From the NCBI GenBank assembly GCA_018296165.2, contig JACKQL020000086.1:1-64000 (forward strand): a stretch of DNA of 64,000 bases. Direction: 5' to 3'. This DNA comes from Termitomyces sp. T153 (Eukaryota > Basidiomycota > Agaricomycetes > Agaricales > Lyophyllaceae). Position 1 is the first letter of the stretch, and each line of letters starts with the position of its first letter. This document shows positions 55,018 to 64,000 of the stretch, in pieces. The notes beneath the pieces are model-generated. The model saw only the letters and a list, made by a program, of their open reading frames with translations, was not told where the DNA came from and searched no databases. A program made the translations under genes and the position numbers.

Positions 55018-56050
55018 TGTTTGCCGTTCTGCTGACGGCGTTTCCTTCATATTTGTTTGGAGGGCGTCATAGGATCGACGAGGGCTGCCCGGCGGCCCGG
55101 GAACGTGGACAAAGGTATTTTTGGCTGGGATAAATGAGTGAGCGAGCATACATTGAATCCGTTGAATCATGCGCGTGACTCGGAAGGGCCTATGCTGCGT
55201 CGAAGTCGATTCGACTCACCAGGAAAGAATACCGAGATTGTTGTAGCTGGTGCGTTGTATTCGCGTTTCTCATCCAGTTGAGAACCAAACGATAACAGAA
55301 ATTGCAGCACATAAGTAACCTATGTAGATGAGGTTGTACTTAGGTCCTGGGCGAGATTACGAATCATGATGCGACTGGAGTCAGGACACAGGTCAGTGCG
55401 TCAATGCACTGCGGGTCATATATGTCAGATAGCAATATAGCTCGTTGAGAGTATTGATCAGTCATGCATTTGACATTTGACAATGAATGACGTTAGACAG
55501 TGATTTGGCCAGTTTTACCTCGAGTGCACTGGTATTTGGAGTTGAGCTGTAAAGCAGCTGAGTATCATTGAGGCTTAATCAAAGTGTTTCTTCATGAGCT
55601 GGGTTGCACGATGGCGGCAGTATGCTGGATTGTGCATCGGAAGATTCGACATTCGATGTTGATTGGATCGGCCGATGCCGAACTCCGGGCCGATGTGAGA
55701 ATGGACGCTCTTTCTCCTGACGCAAAGTCCGAACCTACACACGCTGGCGAGCTCCCTGCAGGCCGCCCAGCACAACGCCGAGGGTTTTACCAAAAACTCC
55801 TGAGGTCCTCCCTCTCTTTTCTTCCTCTCTTTTCAAAACTGATCACGCTTACAGCGGGCCGCATTGGGTATCATCACGAAATCATCGCGGAAGAACTCGC
55901 GTTCCAGGATCTGCTGACTATGATCCAGCAGGGCGTTTCGTGTCAAATCAGGGCAGATGGGACTGAGGCGCGGTTGGGAATATGTTGGTGTTGCGGACTA
56001 GAATTGTATTAGGTGACTTTCAGAGTACAATTCTTGCATAGCAAGTAGTC
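55018..56050. other. Upstream of the glycosidase gene; no certain gene
   Basis: A plus frame at 55584-56012 with an intron-like gap (ggtcctccctctc...gcttacag, about 55803-55854) could be two exons of an unrecognised gene, but no family block is evident. The DNA next to 55017 should be the glycosidase promoter. Confidence 0.3.
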
Positions 56051-56059
56051 TTATGTCGT

Positions 56060-56220
56060 ATTCCAGAGTGTCAGTTCCTTTTTCATATTGCCGGCCTGAG
56101 TTGTCACCTTACAGCATGTATATGTGCCTGGCGGAAACACAGGGCTCGGCTTTTCTCTTTCTGCCTGGCCAAACGAGGTGCGAACGTCTCGACCGTGGCA
56201 AGAAACCGAACACTACCATC
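56060..56220 (+). pseudogene. TSC10 gene fragment
   Basis: Sequence corresponding to intron 1 and exon 2 of TSC10 at 50420-50570: ctttttcatattgccg, caccttacagcatgtatatgtg, aacacagggctcggcttttct, ctggccaaacgaggtgcgaa and cgtggcaagaaacc. Deletions shift the frame and the rest of the gene is missing. It is followed directly by the copy of the 51.7-52.0 kb flank. Confidence 0.85.
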
Positions 56221-56224
56221 GGTT

Positions 56225-56500
56225 CATATTTCATGGGTCCCCCGCAGCTTGCCAGATAAGTATGTATCATGTCTTGACTGAAAATGCTACTGAACTTATG
56301 TCTGATTTCGGGTGCACACACAAATTGTTTAAATGCCTTTGACCACTGAGAACTTGGCCGTTGATGTCGACGCTGTAGACCGCTCGAATATGATCATCTG
56401 GAGCTTCGTCCAATCAGCCAGGTGGTTGGCTCAACAGCGGATGAGAATTATCATGACACTCAATCCAAGCGTGAAGATGAGACAAATACATATATGTACT
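56225..56500. repeat. Copy of the 51.7-52.0 kb flank
   Basis: Matches 51715-51985 in the same order and strand (ccccgcagcttgccag, tatgtatcatgtcttgact, actgaacttatgtctg, atgatcatctggagcttcgtcc). With the TSC10 scrap next to it, this is an internally deleted segmental duplicate of the TSC10 locus. Confidence 0.8.
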
Positions 56501-57022
56501 TGAAGTAGTTTTGATCATACCCAATCGCCAACTTCGATCCGATCACCTTCACCCTTTCCTTGATGGTTAGTGAAGTCACTGGCAGCGGATATCCCTGAAA
56601 TGTGTACGCTCTCAGTACAGATATGTAGTGTAGAGGAAGAATCATGCTCAATGGGACATATTGTTCCCTACGTCTTTCGCAGTGCTCTCGAGCACGTTGT
56701 TGAATTCTTCCCTCGGAATCGCAGTACACTTACCCATCTTGATGTTGGCGGCCTCGGTAGGATTTAAAAGCGGCTTGAAGTTCTTTACTAATGTATCTAA
56801 CATGTATACAAATTGCAATCTTGTCTAATGTCTGGCGCGCGTTTCACATCGCCGTCCTAAATACAGAGCATTGCATGTCAGTCACAAGAAATATCTTAGC
56901 AAGTAATTATTTCTGCCTAGTGAGCGAATCCAAACGATGCCAAGAGTCCTCTGTAGCTTCACATCAGTAGACAGATCTTTCAAGAAAGTTTAAGCGAACA
57001 TTCGAGTCTGGACTGGATTTGA
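56501..57022. other. No gene seen
   Basis: Short frames only. The right part is the 3' flank of the F-box gene. Confidence 0.35.
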
Positions 57023-58711
57023 TCAATTATCTTTATTATTTCGAGTTCGAGTTCTTGTGGTATCCGGAGCAACTCCATTCCAATAGATCGACTTCACAAC
57101 ATCGCGTATTATCGTGAGATATTCATCCCCAGCGCTATAATAATGTTCAACACGTAGTTTTTCGAGGGGTAGGCCTCGATCGGATCGTAGACGGAGTATA
57201 CTGGCCAATATTGCGCAATCATACATGAACGGATCGACCGGAGTTTCCCGCCTTTGATCGTCCCACATCTCAAGTATGACGTTTTTGAGTGAAGGAAAAC
57301 GAAGGGGGCCAGGAGCTAGTGATGCAGATTCGAGCATAAAGGCAAGATATTTCTTCTGTTGGGATTCATGGTACAGCATATTTGAATTTGTAAGTTCCCC
57401 AATCTGAGAGCCGATTACACCTTCATGGAGCCTGTGCACATTCCGTACTTCATCCTTGGAAACGCCATCAAGCAGGGCTTTAAGGAAGGCTTGGAGGCAA
57501 TGTACTGAACGAACACGAATGACATTCAAGCATGGCGTGTTGGTGTTGAGAACACCCCAAGCTGAAGGGCCATCCTGGAGCGTTAGCACTTGCAGGTGAT
57601 GCAGACAAAGTGTTTCAACAAATGCTACTATATCTTGGGTCTTCGAGAAGCTGACTTTTACTTGTGGTTTGTTGGCTTGCGAGTCTGCCTCGTAGTGAAT
57701 CTCCGCTGTAGTATACACATACGGAGAATTGCAAGTGATCCTGAGACCGACGACATCTGCGATGTGAGTTCCCAACTCTTGTGCCAGCGTCTGGCTGGCG
57801 ACAGCGTCTTCTTGGTTTGATACATTGGCATCGACATCAGAATATATTGTTGCAGGATGAACGATACAAGAGATAATTGAAGTAACAGTCCCAATGTTAT
57901 CAACGATTGTCAAGTATTGAAGGTGAGGAAGATGGGCGTGGACCATGGTAGTGTCAACCAGACTACACGCACTTAGAAGCGTCACGGTCGTGAGGTAAGG
58001 AGCGCCTGCAAGGAGAGTCATCAAGTACGACAAGGATACACCTCCCGATGATTTCGTATCTAACTCAAACACGGTTAGCCGAGACATCAGGGGCAAAATT
58101 GCCGGTATAGTGAAATTGGAGAGACGAAGCATTCTTAGCTTCGGAGAATGGTTGCCGAAAAGATTATCAGGAAGTTTGAAAGGGGTACTAGCTCGCATTG
58201 TACAGGATTCCATCATGGGAGCTGGTTTTATCAAGTTTGTCAGCATGGCCTGTTTCGCCTCTCCGCGCCGTTCATATCTCATGTAGAATCCGAGATGCTG
58301 AATCCGATGGATCTCGCCTAGGATCATATTCAATCCCTCTGGCGATCGCTCATCGGGCAGATAGATATCGAGTGAAACCTGTGCGGACCGAGGAAGTACC
58401 ATTTTAGTTATCCAGTTGATGCTACTGAATCGCACGCAGTTCCACAAGTAGGGACAATTAAGCGCAACACGACGCCATGCAGTACAAACGCCCGCCATTC
58501 TAGTCCTCGAAACCTGTAGAGTCCTGGACTCGAACACGTCACAGGTAAAGATCTTTGCGAGGAGCTCATCTGGCAGGCGCGCAGTAATATTCAAGGCATT
58601 ATGTCGAGTTTTTATTGCTAAGATCGCTTTTTCCAAAGTTGCAATATCGCTTTGTATCTGAGCATAGGCCGCGTTCCTGTTGGCTTCACTGCTGAAGCAG
58701 GTGATATTCAT
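57023..58711 (-). CDS. F-box protein with leucine-rich C-terminal region
   Basis: Single exon, 562 residues, start MNITCFSSEANRNAAYAQIQ at 58711. A helical lead (DIATLEKAILAIKTRHNAL) precedes the F-box at about residues 41-88 (ITARLPDELLAKIFTCDV ... GVCTAWRRVALNCPYLWNCV). Many LxxLxL-type segments follow, and the end is VEHYYSAGDEYLTIIRDVVK plus a basic tail. It is closest to the 39838 gene, sharing even the sequence just upstream of the start (agaatatgtccccctcc and cttgcac). Expected SCF adaptor; substrate unknown. Confidence 0.9.
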   Translation of the reverse strand: MNITCFSSEANRNAAYAQIQSDIATLEKAILAIKTRHNALNITARLPDELLAKIFTCDVFESRTLQVSRTRMAGVCTAWRRVALNCPYLWNCVRFSSINWITKMVLPRSAQVSLDIYLPDERSPEGLNMILGEIHRIQHLGFYMRYERRGEAKQAMLTNLIKPAPMMESCTMRASTPFKLPDNLFGNHSPKLRMLRLSNFTIPAILPLMSRLTVFELDTKSSGGVSLSYLMTLLAGAPYLTTVTLLSACSLVDTTMVHAHLPHLQYLTIVDNIGTVTSIISCIVHPATIYSDVDANVSNQEDAVASQTLAQELGTHIADVVGLRITCNSPYVYTTAEIHYEADSQANKPQVKVSFSKTQDIVAFVETLCLHHLQVLTLQDGPSAWGVLNTNTPCLNVIRVRSVHCLQAFLKALLDGVSKDEVRNVHRLHEGVIGSQIGELTNSNMLYHESQQKKYLAFMLESASLAPGPLRFPSLKNVILEMWDDQRRETPVDPFMYDCAILASILRLRSDRGLPLEKLRVEHYYSAGDEYLTIIRDVVKSIYWNGVAPDTTRTRTRNNKDN

Positions 58712-59204
58712 CGCGGTGCAAGGGAGGGGGACATATTCTAATGAGTAGGAGTTTAGACAACGTCATCATATGTTTAAACAGCTAGAAATGATATTCACCC
58801 ATCTCAAACTACTGAAGGACGGTCGGGATGATGTCAGATCTCAGGATGGTGGTAAAAATCGGTGGTCGGGTCCCCGGGGTTTGGTGATTGCGGTTTAGAT
58901 TTAGTATGGTAAATGATGATTTCAACCTTTTGACGCAAATGAATAGCAGTTTTACGAATGACGGATTTTCAAGTCCAAGAAAAAGCAACGAGCATTGTTT
59001 ATTTTCACCAACTACAATTACATAAGTGCAGTTCCGATAAATCACGTGTATATGGAAAAATCCGCGGTCACCAGTACGATCACAAAGAATAGATGATCAC
59101 AAAGAGCGTTGTTGGCAATTGGTCACCATTTTCCTGCGCCAGGTTTTGCCAGCTGGCGATCTCTGAGTGGTGATCAACACCTGTAGCTACCTATCCTTTT
59201 TTTG
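58712..59204. other. Upstream of F-box gene; compartment border
   Basis: No gene seen. CG content is normal to about 59160 and then falls, marking the right-hand repeat compartment after a poly-T tract at 59196-59202. Confidence 0.4.
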
Positions 59205-59517
59205 TGGTCCTATCCACCACTATGTGTGTCTACACAGCTGTGAGCTCTTAGAGGTCAGAAAGCAAATACAGTTGTCCAAAGAATCCTCAGTCACTTTGTT
59301 GTTTCTCAGTCCACCGCAGGGAAATATGGTTATGCATGTCGTGTGGGACTCGGGTCTCCTCCCCATTTGTTGGAACATTAGTGGTTCTGGCCTGGAGGGC
59401 TTTTTGTCTCCATACACATTAAAACCCTGCACACTGAACTCCATGCCTAGCATGGTTCTCATTCCTTTCTGGAGGATATTTTGTCATGTTTTGGCCACTA
59501 GATCCTCATCCATGGCT
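59205..59517 (-). other. Open minus frame in repeat DNA, unrecognised
   Basis: On the - strand 80 codons read without stop, including KGMRTMLGMEFSVQGFNVYG and PEPLMFQQMGRRPESHTT. It is probably part of a transposon ORF; family not recognised. Confidence 0.3.
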
Positions 59518-59610
59518 GTCAGGGGACTTCCATTTCTGGCCTCTGACTTCCATTTCCAACCTTTGCAGCAATCTCCATGGCTAGTTCCAGACCCTGGGAG
59601 ACTCTCTGGA
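59518..59610 (+). repeat. LTR family C, 5' fragment
   Basis: Begins tgtcaggggacttccatttct as does the solo LTR at 5376, continues with atgcagc/tttgcagc and ttccagaaccctggag-like words, and is cut at 59610 by LTR family A. Confidence 0.7.
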
Positions 59611-60752
59611 TGTCACAACCTGCTCCCTGGACCCCCAACCATGTTTCCAGCCACCCTGCTCCCCCAGAGTTACCCCCACCCCCTCGAACTCCTCCAACCT
59701 TTGTTGACCCACAATGCCCACTCCAGATAACTCTGACACTTCCTCAGCAAACCCCAATGGCCCCCTAGCTAACTCCAATGCCTTCTCTGCAGCTGTCAAT
59801 GCTTCCCCTGACTCTCCTGAGCCCCTGGAACCCTCCCCCACCATTTCTAACTCCAGTGTACATCACCAGCTCATCACCCTAGTTTACCCAACCAACTCCA
59901 GAGCATCACAACAACCCCAGGACAGCCCATGTCCTCAACTGATCCCATCAGAATATCACTGTGGCCTGTCCCCTGATCACAACCAACACCCATTAACTCT
60001 GTGCAGCTCTGACAAGCCCCACTGCCAGACCTGCTGTCCCCTGGAGCTCTCCAGTAGTCAGTATATAAGTTGTAGAGTAGCACCCTGTACTCTAGTCTTG
60101 ATATTACCTGCCTTACCTGATGTGTTTCTGATTGTTTCTGTCTCATGTTTTGTATTCTGTGTTATGTTTCCTCTTACCTCAGTCTCCTGGTCTTGTCTCA
60201 TCTCTGTTTCCATTATTGTTGTCATTATTGTTTCATATCTCTGCTTGAATCTATTTTTGTCCTCATCTCAATCTCATCTCAACTCTGTCTTGTCTCATTT
60301 GACTCCATTTCCATTATTGTGCTCAAGTCCTTTTCAACTTTAACACCTCTACAAACTCCACACTTACAATTACAAACCTCAAACATTCTTTAAACCAACT
60401 CTGGACCTCACTATTTGCTTGGCCCCAAAAACCCATAAACATCTATTGATCCCCCATCAAACTCTGTCCCTGCTCCTATCACTTGCATAGCCTCTCTTTG
60501 CCCTGCACCTCTAATACTCACTTCCAAACTTGTACCTGACACCCTCATGAAGGCCCAACCCCTTCCCTGCAACTCATCCTAGACCTCTCCAGACCACCCC
60601 AGACTTGTTTGGATCACTCTCCATTGCTTATCCTCACAAGTCCTCAACATCTAGACCTTCTGCAAATGCCCAGTTATCAGTATAAAACATCATGTCCACC
60701 TAGTAAGGATTTGCCCAGTGTAGCTGAGCCCCATGGTCAGCAGAACCTGACA
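59611..60752 (+). repeat. LTR family A, complete, probably 5' LTR of element 3
   Basis: A 1142-bp LTR from tgtcacaacctgctccctgg to cagaacctgaca, with TATA box gtatataagttg at about 60061. The flanking five bases (ctgga and taata) do not match, and gypsy-like coding remains follow on the same strand, so this is more likely the left LTR of an element than a solo LTR. No clear primer-binding site is seen after 60752. Confidence 0.8.
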
Positions 60753-63470
60753 TAATATCAAGACTCTCCCTTACTTTGTTTGTAATGTCTGCAATCAACT
60801 CCACACACACTTCTATCAGAACTCTTGATATCTATGGTTGGCCCATGCCTGAGACCCCCTATGATTTGTTTGGCCTTGCCCAGTTTGCCAAGGCACATTG
60901 AATCACAGATCTGACACCAAATGTCCCCTCTGCTCTGGTCACTCTCCCACACAACAGCTCTCTCCACAGACACCCTCCCCACTCAACTCCAATCACATCA
61001 CTTGTACACCACCCTCTCTTGCACCTCTACACCTCCCTCACCTCCTCTGCCAGTCCCACCTCCTACTAAGGTCAACCATGACATCTCCAACCCAGTCTCC
61101 AACCAACTCCACCAATAAATCAATCTATTGCTCAACAACTTCTCTGGCACCTCACCCACACCATCCCCCCCAACAATAGTGCAAACTCCTGCCAGAGACA
61201 ATCACTTGCTGCATAAGAACAAGCTACTTCCCAGCTGACAAACAATGACAAGACTTCCAACCACCAACCCCCTAGTTTCCCCCACTGGCCCTACCCCACC
61301 CCAACTGGAATAACTGCATGACTCTGGACTAACCCACCTCCAATGCCACATCTTTCCCAAGAAACTGCACTAACACCCTGGGCTTACCCACAGCTTTGTC
61401 AAAATCCATGTGTCACTAATATCTGACCCAACAATCCTCTGACAGTGCCCTCCACCCCACACCAAGGAACAAACCTCTGATGCTTTGCCAGTAAACAGTC
61501 CAACCCCATGCCACACTCTGAGGATGTCAACCCTCCAAAGCAAGCCTGCCATCATTGGAATCAAACTCCAAACCAACAACTGCTCTCCCTCCAAGAATGA
61601 ATCAAGATTCCAAGACTAGTGCTCTGCTCCCAACCTCAGAACCAATCTCCGGAATCAGCTAGGACCCCTTGGGTTAACTGGCTATTAACCCTGCCCAACA
61701 TTTGACTGGACAAACTCTGCAACAAAGTCTCCAAGCATGAATACAACCCCCTCTGCCTCTCCCTCCAGCTCCTTATGGCCCTGATGCCTCCAGCTCAACC
61801 CCAGCAACTCTAGAGCAATACAAAAAGATGGCCAAAGAGTGAAGGAAAATGCACCTCTACTCCAGCCTCTTTGAGACGCGCCCCAAGGGTGCCCCCAGCA
61901 CATCCCAGAAGTCAATGTGAGAACCATGGTGCCTATGCTGGACAACTCCAGACCTCTCTGCCATCAATTTGACACCCCCTCCCAACTGATCCAGAGCCCC
62001 TGGCATCAAAATGCTCAATGCCGCCTTCCTCCACATGCACTTGACAAGATGGAACTCCCACCCTTCAATTACCAAGTTACACCACTCTTATCAAAAGAAC
62101 ACCCAAGCACAGAAGCTACCCCACTGGAATGAATTATAGGAAAAAGAGAATTCTATATGAAATAGCTCCTCTGAAGTATCACAAACTTGCTAACATGTTC
62201 TTTGAAGGAAGCAAAGAACCCCAAGTATCTAAATTGCATCCCCACCCCCTTGGACGCTCCTAAAGCCTTTCTTGACACCCCAGGGAATCAATATAAAGGC
62301 CCAAGATGCCTCGACCCACCACTCCAGGCTACCCCAGACCTCTCCACACAACTCTGGATGCTGGCAACACAGCTCTAGAACTCACCACTTTGACTCTGAC
62401 ATCTATCTAGGGAGCCTCCAACAATAATCCATCAATGCTGTCCCTATAGCACACACTCTGCCAGCCCAAATCCTTGACTACTGATCTTGAACCCCTCCAC
62501 CCTTGTCAAGAAGGATGTCTACATGTAGAGACCACACTGCTAGAGCAACAGGAAAACAAACCCTATCTAAAATAGTTTCTCTAGAGTACCATAAGTTTGC
62601 TGATGCAGTTTCCTAGAAAAGAGTAACACTTTCTGCCACCACCCACTGCCAAGTCAAAACTGCTGGAAGGCCACTGCTGCCTCTGCTCATTAACAGGTAA
62701 GGACATCACATGCCCCAACCTCTATTACTGGAGTTGCAACTCCACTATCATCCTCCCCTCATCTCTCCAACAGAATCAACTAGCTAGTGAAAGAGCAAAC
62801 TCAAGACATGCAAAGCAGTTTGCTCTCCAAGCCTGGCAATGTACTATGCAACCCAACTCCATATGCCAGAGCTTCAAACTAAATGCCAAGAAAAATGAAT
62901 GGCTCCTCCAACTCTGCCCTGACAATCAAGGAATCAACAATGCCCTCAAAGAAGTGGTACTCCTTTCTCTCCTGATCAGAAAATCTTGTTGATCACCCCA
63001 TAGTGCCAAGAACTACCTCCACTCCATCTACAATAACCTCCAGACCACTCTGGAGCATGAATGATGATCACCCCCACACATGCCATGATGCCCTTAGAGT
63101 CTCAAGTAATGTCCTCATGTGACCAACTTTCCTGCCACTCTCCAGCATTCATAGATGACCACCTCTTCAACATGAACAATGTTTTTGCACATCTGAACAA
63201 CAGTCTGACCCACCCAAGCTCTGGGAACAACTAGAACACACCCACTGCATACCAGAATGACTCCTAGGACCACTGCCACTTATCCAACAACTCCATCACT
63301 TGCCACTTGCAGACTCAAGAACTTCCAAAAAAACCATCTCAGCCCTCATGGCCCCACAGTCAACTTCAGGAGCCTAAATACCAGACACATTGTCTAAGTA
63401 GAATAACCATGGAATGGGGGCCACAGATAATGACAACATTGTCTTCCTTAAGCCAGAGCTCAACACAGAC
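60753..63470 (+). pseudogene. Ty3/gypsy element 3, heavily decayed gag-pol
   Basis: Stop-riddled plus frames retain pol landmarks: APLKYHKLANMFFEGS near 62160-62210 (the EYHEFADVFSEGS block), a second copy of the block near 62580 (VSLEYHKFADAVS), and LQLCPDNQGINNALKEVVLL near 62905-62965 (RT motif corresponding to LCVDYRGLN). Pro/Ser/Thr-rich gag-like frames occupy 60900-61200. No intact domain remains. The duplicated linker block implies two overlapping element fragments. Confidence 0.6.
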
Positions 63471-63479
63471 TATGTGTGA

Positions 63480-63715
63480 CAATACTGCCTCACTACTTGC
63501 CTCCTAGCTCATTCTATCCCTATGTACAATGTTGATGGCATGCTCAATAAAGCTGGCTCTATTTCCTTGGTAGTGGACCTAGTCCTTCATTACCAAGACC
63601 ACTCTGAGCAAGCTGTTTTGCCATCACTGGTCTGGGAAAACAAGACATGATCTTGGAGTTCACCTATGTGAACACAACCCTGAGATTGACTAGACAAAGG
63701 GTGAGGTTAAGTGAA
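63480..63715 (+). pseudogene. Retropepsin fragment of another gypsy family
   Basis: The plus frame reads LLAHSIPMYNVDGMLNKAGS, ISLVVDLVLHYQDHSEQAVL, then after shifts KQDMILEFTYV and HNPEID-stop-TKGEVK. This follows the pattern (N-VDG-T-NEAGSI ... DHSE ... GKQDMILG-TWL ... HNPEIDW) of a protease found in Agaricomycete gypsy elements that differs from both types at 5.1 kb and 19 kb. A (gaat)n microsatellite follows at 63712-63729. No gene is seen from there to the window end. Confidence 0.6.
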
Positions 63716-64000
63716 TGAATGAATGAATCAAATTTAACTGCTGGCAAGCTACACTACTGAGCTAAGAAGTGGGGGTGACTCTCCCATCACACCTAGTGGG
63801 TTTATGTCTAATGTACTATACATGGTGACTGTTGTCATCATTGCTCCAATATCTTTAATCCATACATCACCTTTTCACATTTGTGTTGGTCTGTTGGCAG
63901 TTTGGCTCATCATTGTGCATGTTGGTAAGGTGTCCATGATGTCAGTTGCTTTGCTGTTGAGGCTCTTTCTCAGAAGTTAGATCCCTCATCTACTGTCTCC

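Noticed and set aside
59611..60752. Family A copy as a solo LTR
   Set aside because: The flanking 5-mers ctgga and taata do not match and pol remains follow on the same strand.

Overview
The window looks like nuclear DNA of a mushroom-forming basidiomycete (Agaricomycetes). The evidence is genes broken by many GT-AG introns of about 45-90 bp, several F-box/leucine-rich proteins of the lineage-expanded Agaricomycete type, a NACHT-WD40 immune-type receptor, a DUF6533-like seven-helix protein, and abundant Ty3/gypsy and LINE remains. No rRNA gene, true tRNA gene, CRISPR array or prokaryotic operon is visible. Family names come from recognising motifs by eye, not from a search.

Layout. Positions 1-11.2 kb, 15.3-33.5 kb and 59.2-64 kb are repeat compartments that are almost free of CG dinucleotides and full of transition-type stop codons. 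They hold two nested Ty3/gypsy elements (about 3.3-7.3 kb on + and 15.3-20.45 kb on -), a third decayed one (59.6-64 kb), solo LTRs of at least three families, a LINE fragment and an array of tRNA-like sequences. Between 11.3 and 15.3 kb is a CG-containing island with a serine/threonine-rich single-span membrane protein and a broken relative. From 34 to 59 kb the DNA is ordinary genic sequence: three F-box proteins, an OXR1-like TLD protein, a seven-helix protein remnant, 3-ketodihydrosphingosine reductase (TSC10), and a secreted six-hairpin glycosidase of the alpha-L-rhamnosidase type with ten exons.

The most interesting gene is the NLR (STAND) receptor at 29444-34663 on the - strand. Its spliced model gives about 1600 residues: a low-complexity N terminus, a helical domain, NACHT, and 15 WD40 units. 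The units are nearly identical to each other, with a three-unit block (R5-R7) repeated as R12-R14. A 5'-truncated, inverted copy with only four WD40 units lies at 8846-10445. The receptor straddles the border between CG-poor and CG-normal DNA.

The genes do not form a pathway. The conserved genes (TSC10, OXR1-like, rhamnosidase) have independent housekeeping or secretory roles. The F-box and NLR genes belong to fast-evolving families, and duplicated scraps of TSC10 and of an F-box gene (52.0 and 56.1 kb) show local segmental copying.
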